Origin: Rhodospirillaceae bacterium
GTDB taxonomy: Bacteria; Pseudomonadota; Alphaproteobacteria; UBA8366; GCA-2717185
Length of the DNA stretch: 15,738 nt
Direction: 5' to 3'
Assembly (NCBI GenBank): GCA_002717185.1
Contig: PBDC01000104.1
Location: 1-15,738 of the forward strand
Below are positions 8,654-15,738 of this stretch, piece by piece. Every line of letters starts with the position of its first letter. The first letter of the stretch is position 1. The notes beneath the pieces were generated by a model. That model worked only from the letters and a program-made list of their open reading frames with translations, did not search any database and had not been told where the DNA came from. A program made the translations under genes and the position numbers.

Positions 8654-8692
8654 CACGTTCCTCCTCGCTTCAGGGCTATCGGCCTTATTCTA

Positions 8693-8875
8693 TCACTCAC
8701 GAGCGCGACGCCGGGGGCGACGCAACAACTCACCACCGCAACTCGAGTATGACTGCTTCATATCAGTCGCGTCGGGACTGCGGAAAGTACATTCGTAAGA
8801 GCAGACCCGAGCCTCGCCCATACCCTCCAGCGCATCATCACACTTCATACAAGCCGTCTTCATTTCCAACGGCAT
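8693..8875 (-). CDS. DUF1272 domain protein with a degenerate cysteine set
   Basis: Basic 60-residue protein. The order CxxC (Cys9, Cys12), EARVCSYECTF (Cys25, Cys29) and CGGELLRRPRRR matches the short DUF1272 family (small predicted zinc-binding proteins of unknown function). Members I remember carry CxxC after ECTF and CPNCGG near the end. Here the first pair is replaced by Arg32 and Asp35, and the first cysteine of the last pair by Tyr43, leaving only Cys46. Both metal sites of the usual protein could therefore be altered. The ATG at 8875 has AAGAGG six bases upstream; the gene sits 11 bases after the cupin gene and 39 bases before the MAPEG gene, so it is translated as part of the operon. 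Function unknown. Confidence 0.8.
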   Translation of the reverse strand: MPLEMKTACMKCDDALEGMGEARVCSYECTFRSPDATDMKQSYSSCGGELLRRPRRRARE

Positions 8876-8886
8876 TAACAGCCTCT

Positions 8887-9363
8887 TTAGTAAGGAGTGC
8901 CGTCCTTTTTAAAGAACTTGAAACCACCGTCAGCGAACTTACCTGCCAGATCGATGTCGGGGTAAGCGACTTCATCACCCGCGGTGCGGTCGCCTATCTC
9001 CAGATAGCGGGCTTCCACATCGCCTTTATTGACGAGTTGATGACCATCCGCGACACCGGCTGGAAATCCAGCTGTCATGCCGGGCTTAAGTACCTGCTCG
9101 CCGTAGTTGGTGATCAAAGTGAGTTCACCTTCTAGCACGAAGACTAGCTCGTCCTGCCGAGTATGCCAGTGGCGTTCTGCTGATCCCGAGCCTGGCTTCA
9201 GATTGACCAGGTTAACACCAAATCTAGTCAGTCCAAGCGGATCTCCCAACGCGCGCTTTTCACGATTAGCGCAGAGAGACTGAAATGGTGATGGATAGCT
9301 CGCACCTATTCGTGGTTCAAGCGCAGAAGGATCAAGCGCCGGCTTGCGCGGCTTATCACTCAT
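8887..9363 (-). CDS. Cupin domain protein
   Basis: Single-domain cupin of 158 residues. Cupin motif 1 is visible as ERHWHTRQDELVFVLEGE with His65, His67 and Glu72; motif 2 is PAGVADGHQLVN with His108, giving the usual 3-His/1-Glu metal site. The C-terminal part (YPDIDL, then FKKDGTPY) resembles the uncharacterised cupin group COG3837. I set the start at the ATG at 9363 (MSDKPRK), which has GGAAG eight bases upstream; a TTG eight codons earlier is less likely. It is the first gene of the five-gene operon. Metal-dependent dioxygenase, isomerase, lyase or small-ligand sensor roles are all known among cupins, and none can be preferred here. Confidence 0.92.
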   Translation of the reverse strand: MSDKPRKPALDPSALEPRIGASYPSPFQSLCANREKRALGDPLGLTRFGVNLVNLKPGSGSAERHWHTRQDELVFVLEGELTLITNYGEQVLKPGMTAGFPAGVADGHQLVNKGDVEARYLEIGDRTAGDEVAYPDIDLAGKFADGGFKFFKKDGTPY

Positions 9364-9733
9364 TATTTTATCTTCCAGATTGTTCAATCATCTCATATCA
9401 AATTCATGCACCAGGCCACTACGGCATTGATCAAACCCATAGGTATCAATGTGGGCACAAATTTCTTCACCCTCTCGGACAACAGGTTGTTCCGCAGCCG
9501 ATCCGCTTGACGGCCAATTCGCGTCCACTGTTTATCAGTTCAATGGCGAAAACGAGCAGCCCTATGCATACCATCATTATTTATTCCGTCCCGGTCTTGC
9601 TAAGGCATATAGCCGGGAATATCGAGGGATGCTTAGGATAGCCTTTTGGCGAAACGCGGTATACGATTATCAAGCTAGTTCTAGGCTGCCCACGAATACC
9701 CGTTTGCTTTGAGCATCCGCTCCGTTGCCCTCT
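9364..9733. other. Intergenic region between ivd and the cupin-led operon
   Basis: 370 bases without a gene I can support. It should contain the end of the ivd transcript and the promoter of the cupin operon. I looked for -35/-10 pairs before the cupin start and for a hairpin with a T tract after the ivd stop and found neither. A plus-strand open frame at 9449-9712 encodes no recognisable protein and is read as chance. Confidence 0.5.
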
Positions 9734-10906
9734 CTATAACGTCTCCTGAAATAATTCGCGGCCAATCAACATGCGGCGGATCTCGCTAGTGCCAGCGCCA
9801 ATTTCGTAAAGCTTAGCGTCACGCAACAGTCGTCCGGTCGGGCTCTCGTTGATGTAGCCCATACCGCCCAGCGACTGGATCGCCTCCAGCGCCATCCAAG
9901 TTGCCTTCTCTGCTGTGTAAAGCAGCACGCCCGCGGCATCCTTGCGCGTCGTGTCCTGCCGATCGCACGCCTTGGCAACCGCATAAGCGTATGCCTTGCA
10001 GGCATTCATGGTTGTATACATGTCAGCGAGTTTACCCTGCATAAGCTGGAACTTGCCGATTGGCTCGCCAAACTGCTCGCGCTCATGCACGTACGGGACG
10101 ACCACATCCATGCAGGCCTGCATGATCCCGAGCGGTCCTCCCGACAACACTAGCCTTTCGTAGTCGAGACCGCTCATCAGCACACGGACACCAGCACCGA
10201 CATCACTGACCACATTTTCCTCTGGCACCTCGCAATCCTCGAATACAAGCTCGCCGGTACTCGATCCCCGCATACCGAGCTTGTCGAGCTTCTGCGCGAC
10301 CCTGAATCCTTTAAAACCCTTCTCGATGATAAAAGCGGTGATGCCATGTTGCTTCGCCTCTGGGTCGGTCTTGGCATAGACCAGCAGCACGTCCGCCTCG
10401 GGAGCGTTCGTGATCCAGAATTTGGTCCCGTTCAGGACATAGCGATCGCCTTTCTTTTCCGCCCGAAGCGTCATCGACACAACATCGGAACCGGCATTCG
10501 ACTCGCTCATCGCCAGCGAACCAACATGTTCTCCGGAAATGAGTTTTGGCAGGTAGCGTCGCTTCTGATTTTCGCTGCCATTACGGCGGATCTGGTTAAT
10601 GCAAAGGTTGGAATGGGCGCCGTAACTGAGACCCACCGACCCCGAAGCGCGGCTAATTTCCTCGACAGCCACGACATGTTCCGTATAGCCCATACCGGAG
10701 CCGCCATACTCCTCCTCGACCGTTAAACCGTGAAGGCCGAGCGCGCCCATCTTCGGCCATAGATCACGCGGAAACTCATCACTACTATCGATTTCGGCTG
10801 CGCGCGGCGCCACTTGATCGGCGGCAAAACTCTGCACCGTATCGCGCAACATGTCCGCAGTCTCTCCGAGAGAGAAATCAAGCCCCCGTGCCACATTGGG
10901 TATCAT
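9734..10906 (-). CDS. ivd: Isovaleryl-CoA dehydrogenase
   Basis: FAD enzyme of 390 residues that converts isovaleryl-CoA to 3-methylcrotonyl-CoA in leucine catabolism (EC 1.3.8.4), using ETF as electron acceptor; also called LiuA. It follows the family closely: [71 protein letters not shown] and [14 protein letters not shown] specific mark is the catalytic base: Glu250 in LDYERLVL, where isovaleryl-CoA dehydrogenases have it, while the C-terminal site used by other acyl-CoA dehydrogenases reads EIGAGTSE with Ala371 in place of Glu. Its product is the substrate of the carboxylase part-encoded by mccB 4.3 kb downstream. The ATG at 10906 has AAGGAG eight bases upstream and a sigma70-type promoter close by. 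Confidence 0.95.
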   Translation of the reverse strand: MIPNVARGLDFSLGETADMLRDTVQSFAADQVAPRAAEIDSSDEFPRDLWPKMGALGLHGLTVEEEYGGSGMGYTEHVVAVEEISRASGSVGLSYGAHSNLCINQIRRNGSENQKRRYLPKLISGEHVGSLAMSESNAGSDVVSMTLRAEKKGDRYVLNGTKFWITNAPEADVLLVYAKTDPEAKQHGITAFIIEKGFKGFRVAQKLDKLGMRGSSTGELVFEDCEVPEENVVSDVGAGVRVLMSGLDYERLVLSGGPLGIMQACMDVVVPYVHEREQFGEPIGKFQLMQGKLADMYTTMNACKAYAYAVAKACDRQDTTRKDAAGVLLYTAEKATWMALEAIQSLGGMGYINESPTGRLLRDAKLYEIGAGTSEIRRMLIGRELFQETL

Positions 10907-10935
10907 GACCGTAACTCCTTCGCTTCGATGGTTCG

Positions 10936-10963
10936 ATTATGCGCGCTTTTCAGTTGGTGTCAC
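10936..10963 (-). promoter_or_regulatory. Sigma70-type promoter of ivd
   Basis: On the minus strand, GTGACA (10963-10958) is five of six bases of the -35 consensus and CATAAT (10941-10936) is five of six of the -10, with a 16-base spacer. Transcription would start near 10929, leaving a leader of about 23 bases that includes the AAGGAG ribosome binding site (10920-10915). No LiuR-like palindrome overlaps it. Confidence 0.6.
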
Positions 10964-11023
10964 CCGGTCATCGCACTAATCCGAACAGCGAATAAGGGTT
11001 CCAAGGCCTGCCGCGCGCAGTGT

Positions 11024-11155
11024 CTACGCCACACCCTCGCAGCCGAGAACATGAGCTTGCGCGACAGGCCCGTTCGGACCGACGCACCTCGGTCCCTGCA
11101 AGACCCTGATCGCCGCCCCCTCCGGGGCTACCAGTTTAACTTTGTATTCGCCCAT
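11024..11155 (-). CDS. Possible small ORF of 43 residues, unknown
   Basis: ATG at 11155 with AAGG five bases upstream, running to a TAG at 11024. The frame stays open upstream for about 20 further codons to a TAG. The product begins MGEYKVKLVAPEG and contains two cysteines (residues 24 and 39); codon third positions are G/C-rich as in the neighbouring genes. I do not recognise it. It may be a genuine small protein, the remnant of a longer gene, or chance. It lies on the same strand as liuR and ivd and upstream of the ivd promoter. Confidence 0.25.
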   Translation of the reverse strand: MGEYKVKLVAPEGAAIRVLQGPRCVGPNGPVAQAHVLGCEGVA

Positions 11156-11339
11156 CAGAACCTTACTGCCTTCGTCAAACAGGCAGAAAGTTGCGCAGGC
11201 GGTTGTGTTTTCCGACTATCCCCAATCGAAGAGGCCGCGCTGCTGTGTGACCGCCTTCTCTTATGATAGGGCAATGGTGGAGTGAACCGGTGCAAGTTCG
11301 GCTACATGGGCGTCGATTGACCTTATAACCGGTTGGCTC

Positions 11340-11367
11340 AAAAAACTGTCCTTGATGCGCGTATCAA
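11340..11367 (-). terminator. Weak candidate terminator after liuR
   Basis: On the minus strand a 5-bp stem (TTGAT, loop of six, ATCAA; 11367-11352) is followed after six bases by TTTTTT (11345-11340). It starts 30 bases past the liuR stop. The stem is short and A/T-rich and the T tract is set back, so it would be inefficient if real. Confidence 0.3.
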
Positions 11368-11397
11368 TATTCAGATCAGCATATTTGGGCCTTTGGT

Positions 11398-11793
11398 TCA
11401 TGCCATGCCCTTATCCGCGTGCAATGCCTTCAGGCTCTCAACACAACGCGCCGAAACAGTATCCAGTTCACGTAGCGCCACGGCGATATCAGCGCGTTGC
11501 TGAAGCAGTCGGGTCCGCCGGTCATCGATCTTCTCGATGAGTAGGCTCAGTTGCCCAGTTTCTCCCGGCGGCGCATCGTACATATCGACAATCTCATTGA
11601 TCTCCGAAAGGCTAAACCCCAATCGCTTTCCACGCAGAATCAACTTCAAACGCGTCCGGTCACGCTGATTAAAAAGCCGGGTCTGGCCGCGCCGCCGCGG
11701 TGACAGCAGGCCCTGATCCTCGTAAAAGCGAATCGTTCGTGTCGTGACATCGAACTCCCGCGCCAATTGCCCAATCGAAAAGACTGATTTCAT
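11398..11793 (-). CDS. liuR: MerR-family regulator, LiuR type
   Basis: DNA-binding regulator of 131 residues. The N-terminal MerR helix-turn-helix and wing occupy about residues 4-70, with FSIGQLAREFDVTTRTIRFY, then EDQGLLSPRR and LKLILRGKRLGFSLSEI, a pattern close to LiuR, which in proteobacteria controls leucine and isovalerate degradation genes. The remainder is a coiled-coil dimerisation helix (about 80-120). No paired effector cysteines of the metal-sensing MerR branch are seen. The next gene downstream on the same strand is ivd, which supports the LiuR call. No Shine-Dalgarno precedes the ATG; a promoter-like pair and a palindromic operator directly upstream suggest autoregulation and possibly a leaderless message. 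A general MerR regulator of another pathway is the alternative. Confidence 0.85.
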   Translation of the reverse strand: MKSVFSIGQLAREFDVTTRTIRFYEDQGLLSPRRRGQTRLFNQRDRTRLKLILRGKRLGFSLSEINEIVDMYDAPPGETGQLSLLIEKIDDRRTRLLQQRADIAVALRELDTVSARCVESLKALHADKGMA

Positions 11794-11799
11794 TGGTTA

Positions 11800-11827
11800 A
11801 GTTTAATGTTCTTTACGTAAACGTCAA
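11800..11827 (-). promoter_or_regulatory. Candidate liuR promoter
   Basis: On the minus strand TTGACG (11827-11822, five of six of the -35 consensus) and TAAACT (11805-11800, four of six of the -10) are separated by 16 bases. The predicted transcription start, about seven bases past the -10, coincides with the A of the liuR ATG at 11793. The palindromic operator overlaps the -35. Confidence 0.45.
11812..11827. promoter_or_regulatory. Probable LiuR operator (near-palindrome)
   Basis: TTTACGT-AA-ACGTCAA: two 7-base arms that are reverse complements except for one base, 18 bases upstream of the liuR start. From memory, LiuR sites are palindromes with ACGT arms of this kind. No second copy was seen in the window. 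Confidence 0.6.
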
Positions 11828-11858
11828 TTCTAACCTGTTAATATTTAATTACGCTTCT

Positions 11859-13253
11859 TTAAAAGAGAACGATGGCCGCCAGGCCCAGGAAGCAAAGAAA
11901 CCCGACCACATCCGTCACGGTAGTCAGCAAAATGCTTGAGCCTACGGCCGGGTCCGCGCCTGCACGATTGATCGCCAACGGGATGAGAATTCCCGCAAGA
12001 CCGGCGACCAGCAGATTAACGACCATCGCGATACCGATAACGATACCAATCATCAGATCGTCAAACCAAAAATAAGCAATTACGCAGATAAGCATAGCGA
12101 AGGCCATACCGTTTATGCCACCAACAAGAATCTCCTTCCCGACGATCCGCAATGCGTTATCGGGCGTCAGTTCTTTCATCGCCAAGGCACGAACCGAGAT
12201 AGTCAAGGTTTGCGTTCCGGCGTTACCGCCCATCGAAGCAACAATCGGCATCAGCACGGCGAGGGCGACAACCTTTTCGATTTCAGCCTGGAAAAACCCG
12301 ATGACGATTGAAGCTAAAATCGCTGTCAGTAAGTTCAAGACAAGCCATGACAACCGCGACCGGATCGTATCAGCGACCGCTTCATACAAATCGTCCACCG
12401 CGACGCCACCCAGTTTAAGCATGTCCTCCTCATGCTCCTCATGGATTACATCGACCACATCATCGACCGTGATCACGCCGATAATTCGCCCGTCTTCATC
12501 GATGACCGGTGCCTCGACAAGCCCGTACTGCCGGAACAAGAACGCGACGTCTTCCTGATCCATCGTCACAGGAATTAAGCGGATCTCTGGCGCCATGATT
12601 TCCGTAACCGCAACGGGGCGATGCGTCCGCAACAGTTGGCTGGCCATCACAACACCAAGCGGTTTATTGTCTGGCCCGACTACGAACAAACCATAAAAGT
12701 TCTCCGGCACGCTAGGATCGTCGCGCATAAAATCGATGGCTTGTCCAGCCTTCCAGATCGAGGGTATCGCAGCATATTCCCGCCGCATCAGGCGCCCGGC
12801 GCTGTCTTCCGGATAGCCAAGAGCCTGTTCGTAAAGCAGACGGTCCGCATCAGAAATTCTTTCGAGGAGAGCCCGCCGCTCTTCTTCCGCAAGCTCCTCG
12901 ATAAGCTCGACGGCATCATCACTGTCCAGCTCGTTGACGACCTTAACCAGCTCGTCGGCATTGAGTTCGTCGATCAAATCTTCACGAACAGCCTCATCGA
13001 GATGAACAAAGACTTCGGCTTCGAGATCGTCGCCTAAAAGCTTCTCTAGCCGGATCCGGTTGTATCCGGACAACGCCTGGAAGAGGTCCGCGACGTCCGC
13101 CGCGTGCAGCGGTTCAATCAACTCTTTCAGGCGGGCACGATCCTGAGCTCCAATTGCCGCCAAAGTCTCACGTACGAGATCAGCCGTAAGACCGTAGAGT
13201 ATTTCAAGATCAACGTCGTCGGTTACGACCCGTTCATTACCAAACTCGCCCAT
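11859..13253 (-). CDS. mgtE: Magnesium transporter MgtE
   Basis: Inner-membrane Mg2+ channel of 464 residues. The cytoplasmic N domain of helical repeats spans about 20-145, rich in acidic residues; a CBS pair follows at about 150-275 (IPSIWKAGQAIDFM, then LIPVTMDQEDVAFLF); then a connecting helix and five transmembrane helices (300-464). The family signature PIVASMGGNAGTQ lies at 336-348. Asp448 in LLTTVTDVVGF matches the pore aspartate that selects Mg2+ in characterised MgtE. N and CBS domains normally close the channel when cell Mg2+ is high. The ATG at 13253 has GGGAG nine bases upstream. It begins 38 bases after the maeB stop on the same strand with no terminator between, so it may be co-transcribed with maeB. 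Confidence 0.96.
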   Translation of the reverse strand: MGEFGNERVVTDDVDLEILYGLTADLVRETLAAIGAQDRARLKELIEPLHAADVADLFQALSGYNRIRLEKLLGDDLEAEVFVHLDEAVREDLIDELNADELVKVVNELDSDDAVELIEELAEEERRALLERISDADRLLYEQALGYPEDSAGRLMRREYAAIPSIWKAGQAIDFMRDDPSVPENFYGLFVVGPDNKPLGVVMASQLLRTHRPVAVTEIMAPEIRLIPVTMDQEDVAFLFRQYGLVEAPVIDEDGRIIGVITVDDVVDVIHEEHEEDMLKLGGVAVDDLYEAVADTIRSRLSWLVLNLLTAILASIVIGFFQAEIEKVVALAVLMPIVASMGGNAGTQTLTISVRALAMKELTPDNALRIVGKEILVGGINGMAFAMLICVIAYFWFDDLMIGIVIGIAMVVNLLVAGLAGILIPLAINRAGADPAVGSSILLTTVTDVVGFLCFLGLAAIVLF

Positions 13254-13291
13254 AATTCATGCTCCCGTTGGGCGTTCCCGGTTGGGACAGG

Positions 13292-15565
13292 TTAGCGCCC
13301 CTGAGCCTCGACCACAGCATAGGCGGTCATGTTCATGACCCCGCGCGTTGTCACCGACTGGGTCAATACGTGAACCGGCGCCGCCATGCCGACAAGCATC
13401 GGACCGACCGACAGTCCCTCGCCCACCGTCTTCAACAAGTTGAAGGCGATGTTCGCGGAGTCCAAAGACGGTGCAACCAATAGGTTAGCGTTTCCGGTCA
13501 GCTTCGAATCTGGGAAGACATGATTGCGTATATCTTCGCTGACCGCCGAGTCGGCGTGCATTTCGCCCTCGACCTCCAGTTCCGGATCACTTTTATGCAA
13601 CAGAGCGACTGCTTCCCGCATCTTGATCGCCGTAGCGTGGTTGCTGGTACCGAAATTTGAATGCGATAACAGAGCAACCTTCGGTTCGATTCCAAACCGT
13701 TTCACTTCGGCTGCCGCAAGACGGACCATCTCGGCGATTTCCTCCCCCGTGGGATCCAACGAAACATGCGTGTCACAGATAAAATATGTCCCGTGCTTAA
13801 GGATCACCAGGCAGAGCCCGGAAACTTCGTTAACATCCTTCGCCTTACCGATGATTTGGCGCAGATGATCGACATGGCTCTTATACTGGCCGTAGGTGCC
13901 ACATACCAAAGCATCTGCGTCGCCGCGCTTTACCAACATTGCGCCAATAACCGTCGAGTTGGTACGCACCAATTCGCGTGCCCGATTTGGCGTCACGCCA
14001 TTACGCACAGTCAGTTCAAGATAATGCCGCCAATAGTCATTATAACGCGGATCGTCCTGTGGATCGACGAGTTCGACATCCTTGCCTACTTCCAGCCGCA
14101 GACCAAGTTCGCTGATCTTCGCCTCGACGACGGCACGGCGGCCGATAAGAATCGGTTTGGCCAGCCCGTCGTCAACCGCCATCTGCGCTGCGCGGAGTAC
14201 GCGCGTGTCCTCGCCTTCCGCGTAGGCAACCCGTTTTGGATCGAGCCGCGCCTTTTCAAAGACCGGCCGCATCGCGCCGCCGGAACGATAGACAAAAGCC
14301 GCCAGTTTACGTCGATAGGCGTCGAAGTCCTTAATCGGTCGTGTCGCCACACCGGTATCCATAGCCGCTTTCGCAACCGCGGGCGCGAGTTCGAGAATAA
14401 GTCGGGGATCGAATGGTTTTGGCAGCAACTTCTCAGGCCCAAAAGTAGTGGCCTTGCCACCGAACGCCGCCTGCTCAATATCCGACGTCTCGGCCATTGC
14501 CAGGTCGGCAAGTGCCTTGACGCAGGCGACCTTCATTTCCTCGTTAATCGTGGTCGCACCACAATCCAGCGCCCCGCGAAAAATAAACGGGAAGCACAAT
14601 ACGTTGTTAACCTGGTTGGGATAATCCGACCGGCCCGTTCCCATAATGACGTCCGGTCGGGCGGCGTGGGCTTCTTCCGGCAAAATTTCCGGTGTCGGAT
14701 TAGCCAACGCCATGATAATTGGCTTGTCCGCCATCGACCGGACCATATCCTGATCCAGAGTACTCGGCGCCGAAAGGCCTAGGAATACATCGGCCTCCTT
14801 GAGTGCATCGCTGAGAGTACGCGTGTCTGTTTCGACCGCAAAATATTCCTTGTAAGTGTCCATTTTCTCGGTACGGCCTTTATAAATTGTGCCAGTCCGG
14901 TCTGTGACAATGATGTTTTCCTTTGGCATGCCAAGGCTTATCAGCTGATGCAGGCACGCCTGGGCCGCCGCGCCGGCACCTGATGTGACCAGGCGCACCT
15001 CCTTGATATCTTTCTCAACAACCCGAAGCGCGTTGTAAATCGCCGTCGCGACGACAATAGCCGTGCCGTGTTGATCGTCATGGAAGACAGGGATATTCAT
15101 GCGTTCGCGCAGCTGCTTCTCAATCTCAAAGCAGGCCGGTGCACCAATATCCTCCAGATTGATACCGCCAAAGGTAGGCTCCAGTCGCGCCACGCACTCG
15201 ACAAATTTGTCAACATCAGGCTCGTCAACCTCGATATCGAAGACGTCGACATCGGCGAAATTCTTAAACAGAACCGCCTTACCCTCCATGACGGGTTTGG
15301 AAGCCAACGCGCCAATATTGCCAAGGCCGAGGACCGCCGTTCCGTTCGAAATTACGCCGACCAGGTTACCGCGCGCTGTGACACTCGCAGCCTCGACCGG
15401 GTCATCTGCTATCGCAACGCAGGCGGCAGCAACGCCCGGCGAATACGCAAGCGATAGATCACGCTGATTGGCCATCGGCTTGGTCGCAACAATCGCCAAT
15501 TTTCCCGGCGGATCCATGCGATGATAGACGAGTGCTTCTCTATCGTTTTCGCTAAGCTCACTCAT
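13292..15565 (-). CDS. maeB: NADP-dependent malic enzyme with phosphotransacetylase-like C-terminal domain
   Basis: Cytoplasmic enzyme of 757 residues that decarboxylates malate to pyruvate with reduction of NAD(P) (EC 1.1.1.40), linking the TCA cycle to pyruvate and acetyl-CoA supply. The malic enzyme part (about 1-430) shows SLAYSPGVA (catalytic Tyr41), NLEDIGAP (136-143), [11 protein letters not shown] (161-171) with metal-binding aspartates, the nucleotide-binding GAGAAA (196-201) and ALANPTPEI (286-294). The C-terminal part (about 430-757) resembles phosphate acetyl/butyryltransferase; in known MaeB proteins it is usually catalytically inactive and regulatory. Total length fits the MaeB hybrid class. 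NADP preference is taken from the family, not proven here. The ATG at 15565 has AGAGG seven bases upstream. The promoter must lie in the 73 bases before the tRNA terminator; I see no clear one. Confidence 0.95.
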   Translation of the reverse strand: MSELSENDREALVYHRMDPPGKLAIVATKPMANQRDLSLAYSPGVAAACVAIADDPVEAASVTARGNLVGVISNGTAVLGLGNIGALASKPVMEGKAVLFKNFADVDVFDIEVDEPDVDKFVECVARLEPTFGGINLEDIGAPACFEIEKQLRERMNIPVFHDDQHGTAIVVATAIYNALRVVEKDIKEVRLVTSGAGAAAQACLHQLISLGMPKENIIVTDRTGTIYKGRTEKMDTYKEYFAVETDTRTLSDALKEADVFLGLSAPSTLDQDMVRSMADKPIIMALANPTPEILPEEAHAARPDVIMGTGRSDYPNQVNNVLCFPFIFRGALDCGATTINEEMKVACVKALADLAMAETSDIEQAAFGGKATTFGPEKLLPKPFDPRLILELAPAVAKAAMDTGVATRPIKDFDAYRRKLAAFVYRSGGAMRPVFEKARLDPKRVAYAEGEDTRVLRAAQMAVDDGLAKPILIGRRAVVEAKISELGLRLEVGKDVELVDPQDDPRYNDYWRHYLELTVRNGVTPNRARELVRTNSTVIGAMLVKRGDADALVCGTYGQYKSHVDHLRQIIGKAKDVNEVSGLCLVILKHGTYFICDTHVSLDPTGEEIAEMVRLAAAEVKRFGIEPKVALLSHSNFGTSNHATAIKMREAVALLHKSDPELEVEGEMHADSAVSEDIRNHVFPDSKLTGNANLLVAPSLDSANIAFNLLKTVGEGLSVGPMLVGMAAPVHVLTQSVTTRGVMNMTAYAVVEAQGR

Positions 15566-15638
15566 GGCCTTTCCTCTCTTCAGTCGACGTGCAATACCGC
15601 AGCACTATGACCGCAGCATGTCTTCCTGGCTAGCATGC

Positions 15639-15668
15639 AAAAGGCCCGCTGGTATCAGCAGGCCTTTT
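15639..15668. terminator. Rho-independent terminator of tRNA-Leu
   Basis: Hairpin with AAAAGGCC and GGCCTTTT arms, an inner GCTG/CAGC stem and a GTAT loop, with single unpaired bases between the two stem parts. On the minus strand it begins 7 bases after the tRNA-Leu CCA end and finishes with TTTT, so it ends the tRNA transcript; the symmetric A/T tails let it work in both directions. Confidence 0.88.
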
Positions 15669-15674
15669 CCGAAC

Positions 15675-15738
15675 TGGTGCGGTCGAGAAGACTCGAACTT
15701 CCACGGGGTTGCCCCCACAGCGACCTCAACGCTGCGCG
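15675..15738 (-). tRNA. tRNA-Leu(GAG), 5' part cut off by the window edge
   Basis: The last 64 bases of a class II tRNA. Read on the minus strand: anticodon stem CAGCG/CGCTG with loop TTGAGGT (anticodon GAG), a long variable arm with GGGG/CCCC pairing, a T arm with the TTCGAGT loop, the 3' acceptor strand CGACCGC, discriminator A and an encoded CCA (15677-15675). The D arm and 5' acceptor strand lie beyond 15738. Confidence 0.93.

Larger units (their letters stand above)
10907..11397. other. liuR-ivd intergenic region
   Basis: 490 bases between the regulator and ivd. It holds the ivd promoter at the ivd end, a possible small ORF on the minus strand (11024-11155), and a weak hairpin with a T tract just after liuR. 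The rest shows no recognisable gene or RNA. Confidence 0.6.

Noticed and set aside
9449..9712. Plus-strand frame of 87 codons between ivd and the cupin gene
   Set aside because: No recognisable domain, no ribosome binding site, and on the opposite strand from every other gene here.
13254..13291. Short direct repeat (CCCAAC followed by GGGA) before mgtE
   Set aside because: Two imperfect copies of about ten bases around the ribosome binding site are within what chance gives.
13766..14782. Long plus-strand open frame of 338 codons
   Set aside because: It is fully antisense to maeB, whose protein is strongly recognisable; the product resembles nothing and is rich in Arg and His as antisense frames of such genes are.

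Overview
The window (15,738 bases, moderate G+C, all genes on the minus strand) looks like chromosomal DNA of a free-living alphaproteobacterium. The signs are a malic enzyme fused to a phosphotransacetylase-like domain, an MgtE magnesium channel, a LiuR-like MerR regulator beside leucine-degradation genes, and a tRNA-Leu(GAG) with an encoded CCA end. The assignment to a class is an inference from gene content. No insertion sequence, phage gene or CRISPR array is visible.

Layout in the direction of transcription (high to low coordinates). The window enters inside tRNA-Leu(GAG) (to 15675), which is followed by a strong hairpin terminator (15639-15668). Then come maeB (15565-13292), mgtE (13253-11859) and a liuR-type regulator (11793-11398) with a near-palindromic operator just upstream. 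A 490-base gap follows, holding a possible 43-residue ORF and a good sigma70-type promoter that drives ivd, isovaleryl-CoA dehydrogenase (10906-9734). After a 370-base gap without a visible gene, a tightly packed five-gene operon follows: cupin protein, DUF1272 protein, MAPEG membrane protein, short-chain dehydrogenase and acyl-CoA dehydrogenase (9363-6439). Next are a PhyH-type dioxygenase (6311-5517) and mccB, the carboxyltransferase subunit of methylcrotonyl-CoA carboxylase (5414-3807). A long non-coding gap of about 770 bases precedes a three-gene molybdenum hydroxylase operon in the order FAD subunit, 2Fe-2S subunit, Mo subunit (3034 to the left edge). The Mo subunit is cut by the edge.

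How the genes fit together. LiuR, isovaleryl-CoA dehydrogenase and MccB belong to the leucine/isovalerate pathway, but the biotin carboxylase subunit, the hydratase and the lyase of that pathway are not in this window. Between ivd and mccB lie six genes of unknown substrate: two acyl-chain oxidation enzymes, a PhyH oxygenase, and membrane and cupin proteins. They suggest a lipid or branched acyl-CoA side pathway. The molybdenum hydroxylase is of the xanthine dehydrogenase/CoxLMS superfamily, with an active-site loop unlike CO dehydrogenase, so its substrate is open.

The most noteworthy points are the LiuR operator with a possibly leaderless liuR transcript, the DUF1272 protein that has lost three of its usual cysteines, the five-gene operon, and the dyad in the leader of the molybdenum hydroxylase operon. 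I did not find a clearly new biological system. The least explained part is the six-gene block inside the leucine locus.
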